64,000 nucleotides of DNA from NCBI RefSeq assembly GCF_018294505.1, contig NC_057804.1, positions 251,822,219-251,886,218 of the forward strand, in the 5' to 3' direction. Of this stretch, positions 34,795 through 44,827 are shown piece by piece (position 1 is the first letter of the stretch; every line of letters begins with the position of its first letter). The position numbers and the translations under genes are program-made. This DNA comes from Triticum aestivum. Its lineage: Eukaryota > Streptophyta > Magnoliopsida > Poales > Poaceae. Under the pieces are notes generated by a model, which saw only the letters and a program-made list of their open reading frames with translations, had not been told where the DNA came from and ran no database searches.

Positions 34795-36419
34795 ATGGCG
34801 CAAGATAATACCAAGTTTTGTGACTTTTCCAATAAAAATAATAATGATTTCCTTAGTACTCTGATTGCTCCTCTTAATGATGTTGAGTCTTGTGAAATCA
34901 ATGCTGCTTTGCTGAATCTTGTTATGAAAGATCAATTCTCCGGCCTTCCTAGTGAAGATACCGCTACCAATCTAAACAACTTTGTTGATTTGTGTGAGAT
35001 GCAAAAGAAGAAAGATACATACAATGATATTGTTAAATTGAAGTTATTTCCGTTTCACTTAGAGATCGTGCTAAAGTTTGGTTTTCGTCTTTGCCTAAGA
35101 ATAGTATTGATTCATGGAATAAATGCAAAGATGCTTTTATCTCTAATTATTTTCCTCTAGCTAAGATCATCTCTCTTAGGAACGATATTATGAATTTTAA
35201 ACAACTTGATCATGAGCATGTTGCCCAATCTTGGGAAAGAATGAAATGGATGATTCGCAATTGCCCTACTCATGGTTTGAATTTATGGATGATCATACAA
35301 ATTTTTTATGCCGGATTCAATTTTGCTTCTAGAAAACTTTAGATTCGGCCGCGGGAGGCAAGTTTATGGAAATGACCTTAGGAGAAGCTATGAAACTCCT
35401 TGATAACATTATGGCTAATTATTCTCAATGGCACACCGAAAGATCTAATAATAAAAAAGTACATGCTATAGAAGAAATTAATGTTTTGAGTGGAAAGATG
35501 GATGAACTTATGAATTTTTACTAAGAGTGCTTATATTGATCGCAATGATATGCCTTTGTCTACTTTGATTGAGAATAATAATGAATCTATGGATGTGAAT
35601 TTTGTTTGTAGGAATAATTTTGGTAACAATGCTTATAGAGGAAACTTTAATCCTAGACCATTCCCTAGTATTTCCTCTAATAATTATGGAAATTCCTACA
35701 ATAATTCTTATGGTAATTTTAATAAGATGCCCTCTGATTTTGAGAATAGTGTGAAAGAATTTATGATCTCTCAATAGAATTTTAATGCCCTGCTTGAAGA
35801 AAAACTGCTTAAAGTTGATGATTTGGCTAGGAACGTTGATAGACTTTCGCTTGATGTTGATTCTATGAAACCTAGATCTACTCCTCCTAAGCATGATATC
35901 AATGAGTCTCTCAAAGCTATGAGAATTTCCATTGATGAGTGCAAAGAAAGAACCGCTAGATTGCGTGCTAAGAAAGATTGCTTTGTAAAGGAGTGTTCTT
36001 CTAGTTCCCATGAAAATAATGATGAAGATCTTAAAGTTATTGATGTGTCCCCTATTAAATCTTTGTTTTGCAATATGAATATTAATAATAATGGGACTGG
36101 AGATGAGTCAACTTTAGTTAAAAGGCGTCCCAATGATCCGGAGTTCTTAGATCTTGATGCTAAATTTGGTAAAAGTGGGATTGGAGAGGTCAAAACTTTA
36201 AATAGCATTGAACCCACTATCTTGGATTTCAAGGAATTTAATTATGATCATTGTTCTTTAATAGATTGTATTTCCTTGTTGCAATCCGTTGTGAATTCTC
36301 CTCATGCTTATAGTCAAAATAAAGCTTTTACCAAACATATTGTTGATGCCTTGATGCAATCTTATGATGAAAAACTTAATTTGGAAGTTTCTATACCTAG
36401 AAAACTTAATGATGAGTGA
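34795..36419 (+). pseudogene. gag: gag of W (frameshifted)
   Basis: It starts MAQDNTKFCDFSNKNNNDFL in frame 1. The reading moves to frame 3 near 35050-35090 (MPKNSIDSWNKCKDAFISNYF), shifts again around 35335 for LDSAAGGKFMEMTLGEAMKLL, and returns for the Asn-rich stretch from 35550 (NNFGNNAYRGNFNP). A TAG at 35775 interrupts it, and TGA at 36417 ends the last open segment. The order of gag core (VAQSWERMK), Asn/Tyr-rich linker and charged coiled-coil-like tail is typical of this family. Gag forms the particle; this copy cannot encode it intact. Confidence 0.8.
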
Positions 36420-36877
36420 GAACCTACTATAAAGATTAAAATTAAAGATCATGAGTGTTATGCTTTATGTGATTTGGGTGCTAGTGTTTCCACAATTCCG
36501 AAAACTTATGTGATATTCTAGGTTTCCACGATCTTGATGATTGCTCTTTAAATTTGCACCTTGCGGATTCCACCATTAAAAAGCCAATGGGAAGGACCAA
36601 TGATGTTCTCATTGTTGCAAATAGGAATTTGGTGCCCGTGGATTTTATCGTTCTTGACATAGATTGCAATCTTTCATGTCCTATTATTCTTGATAGACCT
36701 TTCCTTAGAACGATTGGTGCGATTATTGATATAAAGGAAGGGAATGTTAGATTCCAATTTCCATTAAGGAAAGGCATGGAGCACTTTCCAAGAAATAAAG
36801 TCAAATTACCTTATGAATCTATCATGCGAGCTACTTATGAATTAAGTGCCAAAGATGGCGCTGATGGCACTACTTAG
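36420..36877 (+). pseudogene. Protease-like domain of W
   Basis: After the stop at 36417 the frame reads a retropepsin-like domain. CDLGASVSTIPK holds the active-site Asp at about 36470-36505. After a frame change near 36515, ADSTIKKPMGRTNDVLIVAN and LDIDCNLSCPIILDRPFLRT continue it. It ends at TAG 36875. Nothing RT-like follows. Confidence 0.75.
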
Positions 36878-38767
36878 ATCTATCCTCGCTTTTATGCCTA
36901 GCTAGGGACGTTAAACGATAGCGCTAGTTGGGAGGCAACCCAATTTTATCTTTGTTTTTTGTTTTTGCTTCTGTTTAGTAATAAATTTATCATCTACCTT
37001 CTGTTTAAATGTGTTTTTATGTTTTACTTACTGTTTGTGCCAAGTAGAACCTATAGGATAACCTATGGTAATAGTTAATTTGATTCTGCTGAAAAACAGA
37101 AACTTTGCGCACATGAATATAATTTTGGTAATTCATAGAAATGTTATTTTGCGTTGATTCTTTTTGCAGTAGATCAATAGACAAATTTCCCAGGACTTCC
37201 TATTTTTGTAGGACTTTTAGAGTTCCATAAGTATCTGAGAGTTACAGATTGCTACAGACTATTCTGTTTTTGACAGATTCTGTTTTTCGTGTGTTGTTTG
37301 CTTATTTTGATGCATCTATGGCTAGTATGTATGAACCATAGAGAAGTTGGAATAGAGTAGGTTTAACACCAATATAAATAAAGAATGAGTTCATTATAGT
37401 ACCTTATGTGGTGGTTTTTCTTTCTTGCACTAACGGAGCTTATGAGATTTCCTGTTGAGTTTTATGTTGTGAAGTTTTCAAGTTTTGGGTAAAGATTTTG
37501 ATGGATTATGGAATAAGGAGTGGAAAGAGCCTAAGCTTGGGGATGGCCATGGTGCCACAAGATATTCAAGGATAACCAAAATCCTAATCTTGGGGATGCC
37601 CCGGAAGGCATCCCCTCTTTCGTCTTCATCTATTGGTAACTTTACTTGGAGCTATATTTTTATTCGCCACATGATATGTGTTTTGCTTGGAGCATCTTGT
37701 ATGATATTAGTCTTTGCTTTTTAGTTTTCCACAATCATCCTTGCTGTACACACCTTTTGGGAGAAGCCCACTTGATTAGAATTTATTAGAATACTCTATG
37801 TGCTTCACTTATATCTTTTGAGATAGATAATTTTTGCTCTAGTGCCTCACTTATATCTTTTAGAGCACGGCGGTGACTTTATTTTATAGAAATTGTTGAT
37901 CTCTCATGCTTCACTTATATTATTTTGAGAGTCTTATAGAACAGCATGGTATTTGCTATGGTTATAAAATTAGTCCTAGAATGATGGGCATCCAAGTTGG
38001 GTATAATAAAAACTATCATAGAAAGTGAATTGGATGCTATGATCAATTTGATGCTTGATAATTGTTTTGAGATATTAGGATGGTGATATTAGAGTCATGC
38101 TAGTTGGGTGATTATGAATCTAAAGAATACTTGTGTTGAAGTTTGTGATTCTTGTAGCATGCACGTATGGTGAACCGCTTTGTGATGAAGTTGGAGCACA
38201 ATTTTATTTATTGATTGTCTTCCTTATGAGTGGCGGTTGGGGACGAGCGATGGTCTTTTCCTACCAATCTATCCCCCTAGGAGCATGTGCATAGTACTTT
38301 GTTTTTGATGACTTGTAGATTTTTGCAATAAGTATATGAGTTCTTTATGACTAATGTTGAGTGCATGGATCATATGCACTCTCACCCTTCCACCATTGCT
38401 AGCCTCTCTTGTGCCGTGCTACTTTTGCCGGTACCATACACCCACCATATACCTTCCTCAAAACTTCCACCATACCTACCTATTATGGCATTTCCATAGC
38501 TATTCCGAGATATATTGCCATGGAAGTTTCCACCGTTCCGTTCATATGACACGCATCATCATTGTCATATTGCTCTTTGCATGATCATGTAGTTGACATC
38601 GTATTTGTGGCAAGGCCACCTTCATAATTTTCATACATGTCACTCTTGATTCGTTGCATATCCCGGTACACCGCCGGAGGCATTCATATAGAGTCATATC
38701 TTGTTTAAGTATTGAGTTGTAAATCAATAAAAGTGTGATGATCTTCATTATTAGAGCATTGTCCCAG
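36878..38767 (+). other. Non-coding 3' internal region of W
   Basis: About 1.9 kb of AT-rich sequence. It begins with a conserved block around 36897-36942 (CTAGCTAGGGACGTTAAACG, then TTGGGAGGCAACCC) known from related Triticeae elements just after the last ORF. Scattered repeats of 'cttatatcttttgaga' type occur at 37807-37930. No protein-coding region is supported. Confidence 0.7.
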
Positions 38768-39242
38768 CACTACAAAAAAAGACACATCCGTGACATTTTG
38801 GGCCGAACAATTTTTTTTCTGTCATACATATGACACTTCTATGACGATAATTGTGACAAAACCCGGTATCATCATAGATGTGGTGGGCTCCTACTTCTAT
38901 GACAAAAAATCATTACAGAAAATGGGCTTTTCGTCCTGGGCTGGCCGGAGACGCAACTGCATGACATTCTTTGGGCCTTCCATGACGGAAAAAACCGTTG
39001 TAGAAGCGAGGGCGAAGAAAATTTCAGGGAGTTTCATGTTAAGGTGGGAGGTCGGGGGCCGAGCGATGTGCGTTTCTCTCGTACACGCACGCGCGTGTGT
39101 GCGATGCGTTGGGCTCTAACTAAACCCGAGCGATTGCACTGCATGCTACACGTTACTGAACCCGAGCGATCGATCGATGGCTGTTAACTGAACCCGATTG
39201 AGCGATTCCTTCGCTACTGCTTAACTGAAGCCGATCGATGCT

Positions 39243-39900
39243 GCCTCTCTGGATGAACAGTGAGTGTTGCCGGGGGGGTTGGATGAACAGTGAGCGGTGG
39301 CGTTGCCTCTGGATGAACAGGACCCCATGGTGTGGAGGGCTGGATGAACAGTAGACGGTGGAGGGGTGCCCATGGAGGGGTGGTTGAACAGTAGCCGGTG
39401 GAGTAGCACGAGGTGGAGGCTGGATGAACAGGAGCTCGTGGAGGCTGGAGGAGGTCGATGGTAGCCCGTGGAGGCTGGAGGAGGTCGACGGTGGAGATGA
39501 ACAGTATCCTTTGGAGTCCCGTTTTGCGGTACGCCACACCCCTCCCGATGAATAGGACCCCCATTTCGACCGTAGCGCTCCAACACAAGTCCGTTTCGTC
39601 TATTTTGCGGTACGCCACACCCCTCCCGATCAACATGACCCCCGTTTCGACTGTAGGAGGTCCATTTCCTCCATTTTGCGGTACGCCACACCCCTCCCGA
39701 TCAACAGGGCCCCCATTTCGACTGTAGGAGGTCCGTTTCCTCTGTTTTGCGGTACACCACATCCCTCCCGATGAACAGGATCCTCTTTCGAACATGGCTG
39801 GTCGAACAGAAGGTCGTTTCCTCCGCTCTGCGATACGCCAGGCCTCGTTCCCATCACCTGTTCCGTCTAAGCCCTCCCGATGAACACGACGAGGCATTCC
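39243..39900 (+). repeat. Subterminal tandem repeats in CACTA A
   Basis: GGATGAACAG recurs many times between 39252 and 39505. A ~70-85 bp unit with TTTTGCGGTACGCCACACCC then recurs at about 39523, 39603, 39673 and 39743. Such subterminal arrays are typical of CACTA elements, where they bind transposase. Confidence 0.75.
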
Positions 39901-40520
39901 ATTCCGACCCAGCCGGTTGGCTCCCCATGAACACGACGACGATGCTGTTTCTCCGTTCTGACCCAACCATGTACACGAGCCCTGGCCGTACGTATGCGTG
40001 AGTAGGCGTTCGAGACCCTGCCCGTATGTACGTACGTGACCGTATTTTTTTTCTTGCACCCTGGCCGCTGTATGTACGTGTACATGCTACGTGCGCGCCT
40101 CTACAACGACACGTGCGCACCTCTACAACGACTAGTATGTACGTACACGTTCGCGACCAGAATGACAACGCTACATACACTTCGACCAGGTGGGTCCCGA
40201 CTGTCAGGCACTTACTTGCCTGCGAAGATGTAGCTGGTGGGTCCCAACAGTGAGGGGGGCGAATCGTTTTTTTTCCCGGACGCACTTCCTTGCGTGGGAA
40301 GATGTAGCTGGTGGGTCCCAGAAGTCAGGGGGGCGAATCATTTTGTTTTTTTTTTCGGACGCACTTCCTTGCGTGCTAAGGTGTAGCTGCTGGGTCCCAG
40401 CAGTCAGGGGGGAAATGTTTTTTCGCAAAATATGGTGGCCCATCCGGTGGGTCCCTGCTGTCAGGTGGAGGAATCATTATTTTCTGGGTAATAAGGAGCC
40501 ACTTCCTTGCTGCGGCCGTG

Positions 40521-41740
40521 GACCCAGCTGTCAGCCTCTCCACGTACAGTCCACGTCCGATGGAAGTCGTTCCTAGACCACGTTGACCATGCCGCGCCGA
40601 GAGAACCATGGCGGTGGACGACGGCGAGGCCTAGGAAGGGGACGACTCAGAGCCGGGGAAGACGCTGCAGTGGAAGCCCACGCGGAGAGTAGTACGAGGG
40701 TTCACTGGTTCGGCTGCGGTGTGAGGCTGCCGTCGCTGCAGGGCCTGGCCAGCGGTGGGAATAGTAGGGGGCGGTGAGGCCTCCGCGGCAGCACAGCCGG
40801 CCATGGGAGGAAGGAGCATGCGACACGACCGGTGCTGCTTTGGGCGGCTGGAGCAAGAAGACCAGAGGTTGAAGAAGCACTACGGCCGTTGGATGGACAT
40901 CATATGGTCACTGGAGCTAGAATTGTTCATATTGACTAAAGTTGACAAAGTCCCCCGTCCCAGTCAACTTAGTAGGCCCACAAGTTAGCCTCCCATCATG
41001 GTGGGTCCCAGCTAGCAGGGGAAGTATTCATTTTTTTGTGCATAATAAGGAGGCACTTCCGGTGGGTCCGAGCTGACAGCGGGGGGAACATTTTTTTCGC
41101 GAAATACGGTGGCCTGTCCGGTGGGTCCCAGCAGTCAGGGGGAAACATTTTTTTCCTGAAATAAGGTGGCATGTATGGTGGGTCCCTGCTGTCAGGTGGA
41201 GGAATAATTATTTTGCGTGTAATAAGGAGGCACTTCCTTGCGGCCGCCTGGACCCAGCTGTCAGCCTCTCCACGTACAGTACTCTTACGATGGAAGTCGG
41301 TCATTGACCACGTTGACCACGCCACGCCGAGACAACTAGGGCGGTGGATGACCGCGAGGCCTAGGAAGGGTACGACGCGGAGCTGGGGAAGACGCAGCAG
41401 CGGAAGCCCGCGTGGAGAGGAGTACGAGGGTTTACTGGTTCGCCTGCGGTGTGAGGCTACCGTCGCCGTAGAATAACATGGGGTGTGGGTGAGTAGAGGG
41501 ACGGACTGGCCAGCGGTGGGAGTAGTACGGGGCGGTGAGGCCTCCGCGGCATCACAGCCGGCCACAGGAGGCAGGAGCACACGGCACGACCGGCGCTGCT
41601 TTGGGCGGTTGGAGCAAGAAGACCAGAGGTTGAAGAAGCACTACGGCCGTTGGATGGACATCGTACCATCACTGCAGCTAGAATCGTTTATATTGACTAA
41701 GTTGACAAAGCCCTTGGTACGCATCAACTTAGTAGGCCCA
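40521..41740 (+). repeat. Two ~730-bp repeat units in CACTA A
   Basis: The anchor GACCCAGCTGTCAGCCTCTC lies at 40521 and 41251, 730 bp apart. Each unit contains GGTTGAAGAAGCACTACGGC, ACTTAGTAGGCCCACAA, and several short GGTGGGTCCCAGC sub-repeats. Confidence 0.8.
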
Positions 41741-42328
41741 CAACCCGGATTTGGCAGAGAACATATAGCCCATTTGCGATTTGTAAGAATGTATAGCCCA
41801 TTTTTTTAATTCTAATGGAATTTACTACATCCCATTTACAGTTTGTTAAAAGGACAACCCAACTTCTAGCTAGGACAATGATTAATAATTTCATACAACC
41901 GCTCAAAACAGAATTCAAAAAAATTCCCACATTTTGATGGGATCCGAAATATTTTTATCCGAAATTTCTATTCAGGTTAAATATAATTTCAAAATAAAGT
42001 TGTATTACGTTAAAATCCGACGAAATATTGCGCGCACAACAAGTAATGAAATTAAACTTTTCAAATTCCAAATATAATATATTTTTTAAACTACTTACGC
42101 TTTTGGTGCATAGTGACTGCCCAGTTATTATAATTACATCCCATTTATCATTTCTTAAAGTCCATTTTCTTGTTAAGCCTAATGCATACCTCCTTGGAAA
42201 GTTTGCAGCCCAGTGGGGCGGAGAATAACAAGTTGACCCAGATATTGTGTACAACTATCGGCCCAGTTGCATTGCTGATGTTGAAAAAAAGGCCTGTGTA
42301 GTACAGTACAACCTAACATGGCTACTCA

Positions 42329-42430
42329 CCCCACATTCAGCGACACCAGAAAGGCCCAAACAAGGCTTCTGTACAACTTTTTGAAGTCACTGAGCTCAAT
42401 TAATAACTTAAGAAAAAAGTTAGATTATAG
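42329..42430 (+). repeat. Left direct repeat flanking the DUF4283-like gene
   Basis: It shares the words CATTCAGCGACACC, GGCCCAAACAAG, TTGAAGTCACTGAGCTCAA and ATAACTT in the same order as 44174-44270, with sequence drift. Together the pair brackets 1.8 kb with one gene. Confidence 0.65.
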
Positions 42431-42495
42431 CGGAAACTAATTAAAAACTGTCACGAGCAAATAAATAATTCAACGGGTCCCACTTGTGCGTGGGC

Positions 42496-42513
42496 GCGTG
42501 CGCGCGCGCGCGC

Positions 42514-42568
<55 letters not shown>
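42496..42568 (+). repeat. Compound microsatellite (GC)n(TG)n(AG)n
   Basis: About 30 bp of alternating G/C, then about 16 bp of TG, then about 24 bp of AG without interruption. Confidence 0.97.
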
Positions 42569-42569
<1 letters not shown>

Positions 42570-43006
42570 CCCATCGGTCGATGCTCGTAAATACATCTTT
42601 CAGCCATATGCATTGCTGATGCTCAGTAAAAACTTATATAGTTGACACAGTCATATAGAACATCATAGCACACTGAACTTGCATACAAAACTTTCACGCA
42701 GGCGGCACAATCAGGATGGAAGCAGTGGATCGCTACGGGTAGGGCTATGTTGAAACCAAAAAAGTCGTACATAATGGTTCATCGTCTTTATCAATGACGG
42801 GGAAATATCTTGAATGTTCTGCAAAGAAAACAGACAGACAACACAGTAAGTTCTGCTAGCACATTAAGTTGACGTACAACCCTTTCTAAAAAAAGTTCAG
42901 GTACAAAATTAGAACAGGTCACAATCAAATGTACTGGCATATCAGTGCTTCACACCCATAGCACGGATTTAACTAGTGTCGAACAAGATTCAGTTGTTAC
43001 CTCAAA

Positions 43007-43876
43007 TTAGAGCACATCCAGGCAGCCAGCCCTGCCTCTTCTCCCAAAGAAGCAGTGGCCTCCGCCGCACGATGGAGTAGGCCCTGTGCCATCCATCGTT
43101 CCGAGCAACACGGGGAAAGTCTGACGTTGACTCCAGTAATGGACGTCATCGACGGACCCTGGCACCAGCGGTGGCGGCAGGACTTCGATGGATGGATTGA
43201 CCACTTCTTCGACATGCATGAACACTCGATACAGGTACATCCCTAACGTGGTCCGCGGCGGCTTTGGTGGCAACGAATAGTACAACCCCGGTTCCTGCAC
43301 CGGTATCTCAACACTAATCACCTTCGGTATGGTGGAGGGCTTCTTCATCCATGCCATAACCATTAGAGCCCAGCTGTCTGGAGGAACAAACATACTTACA
43401 AGCTCACCTCCAAGGTCGTTGATAAGCTCGTTCATGGACTCGCTGTTCCAAGCACGCCGAGGCATGCCATGGAAGGTAAGCTTTGTTAAAAACTTAAGCT
43501 CAGAGGGCACTGAGCCCCATCCTGGGTGCCACCGATCATAGCTCACCAGCGCGCCATTGCTGAACAAACACCGAGAAGATTCGAACACACGACTGCAGTC
43601 GAAAGTTGTTCGGAACCTGATGAAGAAATCAGCCGGTGGCGGACAGACTTCGACGAGCAAGTCACTTATTTGGATGCCGTGTGCAATGCCAAGAGCTTTG
43701 ACAAGGTCGTCCGGCGAGACGGGAGGCCGGTCGCTGTTGATGGTTACCATCAGCACTTTGCCGGCAAACTGGTCGTCAAGCGCCGCCATGCCACTGTTGA
43801 GCGACAGCACGCAGTGACCGAAGGCAGGACGGACCTCAGGATCTCCAGCTCGGAGATCCGCGTTGACCGGCGACAT
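43007..43876 (-). CDS. DUF4283-like grass-specific protein
   Basis: An open minus-strand frame of 289 codons from ATG 43876. An in-frame ATG at 44056 would give 349, but its extra N-terminus is Pro/Ser-rich and looks like leader. Features: GKVLMVTINSDRPPVSPDDLVKALG, then VCPPPADFFIRFRTTFDCSRVF with an RRM-like beta pattern, FHGMPRRAWNSESMNELINDLGGELV, and HVEEVVNPSIEVLPPP near the end. It resembles plant DUF4283 proteins, an expanded grass family of unknown role often linked to retroelement-derived genes. Stop TAA is at the 43007 end, followed by a GT splice-like site in the 3' leader. It is bracketed by direct repeats. The frame has no breaks, which suggests recent selection or youth. Confidence 0.6.
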   Translation of the reverse strand: MSPVNADLRAGDPEVRPAFGHCVLSLNSGMAALDDQFAGKVLMVTINSDRPPVSPDDLVKALGIAHGIQISDLLVEVCPPPADFFIRFRTTFDCSRVFESSRCLFSNGALVSYDRWHPGWGSVPSELKFLTKLTFHGMPRRAWNSESMNELINDLGGELVSMFVPPDSWALMVMAWMKKPSTIPKVISVEIPVQEPGLYYSLPPKPPRTTLGMYLYRVFMHVEEVVNPSIEVLPPPLVPGSVDDVHYWSQRQTFPVLLGTMDGTGPTPSCGGGHCFFGRRGRAGCLDVL

Positions 43877-44173
43877 GATAGTGCGCTTGAGTACAGGGAG
43901 TACATGAGGGGGATTTGGGGGAACTGGAGTAGGAACCGAGATTCCAGAGGTGGGGGAGGGTCGAGAGACTGGGAATGAAAAGGTAGCATGAATTTCGAGC
44001 CTGCGCCAATATGCTCTCGGCGTGCAAGCGCATGAAAACACCGGTGGCGCCCACATGTCGGCCTAAGAGTCCTTATTCTTTCTTTTTTGGAGAGCCAGGC
44101 CTTTTTTTGCAGGATCTTTTGAGAGCTCGGCCTGAGAGTCATAGTTGACCTGTTTGGCATTGCGTTACTACTC

Positions 44174-44270
44174 GGCCCATATTCAACGACACCTCACTGG
44201 CCCAAACAAGTGTACATCATCGAAAAGACACTGAGCTCAAATTATATAACTTGAAAAACGAGATATACTC
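44174..44270 (+). repeat. Right direct repeat flanking the DUF4283-like gene
   Basis: Counterpart of 42329-42430, with CATATTCAACGACACC, GGCCCAAACAAGTGTAC and CACTGAGCTCAAATTATA. Confidence 0.65.
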
Positions 44271-44827
44271 TGAACACTGGAGAATGGTTATGCCCTCATT
44301 TAGCCCACCAGTAGTTCGGGACAATAAACATTTCGAAACAATGATATATACAACATTCAAACACTAACTAGTGACTACTACTGACATAAATAGCAAGACA
44401 TGATAGTTCATAAGAAGTCTTGCTACACCACCAAAAGGCACCCATCTGCAGCGCTCAGACTCTTGTGATCCAGACGGGAATGACATTCTAAACAGAAGCA
44501 ACTATTACATAGTAAGAGTTACATAGATGAGGATGACCAAATGACAAGGAATATGCATAACAAAAGAAAGAACTACCCATCCAGAACCAACACCAAAGAC
44601 AACAAAGTCATTCGAAGAAATGATCCAGCACCATCATAAATTGCAGCCCCACTTCAGCGACCAGTGATCCAGAGACACCAGTACTCCACCCTTTCGATGC
44701 AACAGCCCAATTACCTATCAACCTGAAGGCTTGAACCACATCACTGCCTGTCGTAATTGAGACATCCAAGGATCAAAGTTAATCCGGATGCCTTTGTCAT
44801 TCTCACCTTCTTTGGCTGCATCTTGTA
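44271..44827. other. Spacer downstream of the F-box gene
   Basis: About 550 bp with no supported gene. It probably contains the 3' untranslated region of the minus-strand F-box gene. Confidence 0.5.

Larger units (their letters stand above)
33053..38767 (+). mobile_element. Element W: gag-protease LTR element without visible pol, 3' end cut by CACTA A
   Basis: It has an LTR (33053-34577), primer site, gag, a protease-like domain and ~1.9 kb of AT-rich non-coding sequence. CACTA A then interrupts it at 38768. No reverse transcriptase, RNase H or integrase is seen. The layout fits the common Triticeae gypsy/Athila-like elements whose LTR begins TGATAC-TCTCCAACGTATC. The missing 3' LTR may lie beyond the CACTA insertion. 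Confidence 0.8.
38768..42240 (+). mobile_element. CACTA-like transposon end, copy A
   Basis: It starts CACTACAAAAAAAGACACATCC after the 3-bp candidate duplication CAG (38765-38767). It is collinear with copy B at 55674 for about 3.4 kb: a subterminal block (first ~200 bp with several TGACA/TGTCA words), short tandem repeats (39243-39900), two ~730-bp units (anchors at 40521 and 41251) and an AT-rich module (about 41740-42240). No transposase is visible, and no inverted end (TTTTTTGTAGTG) is found in the window. The right limit is where similarity to copy B stops. Confidence 0.75.

Noticed and set aside
39243..39900. Regular short repeats that could suggest a CRISPR array
   Set aside because: Units are imperfect, spacers are not unique and the setting is a plant CACTA arm.
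39214..40059. A 281-codon minus-strand ORF in CACTA A and its counterpart in CACTA B
   Set aside because: It follows the short tandem repeats in several frames, has repeated low-complexity composition and no transposase motif.
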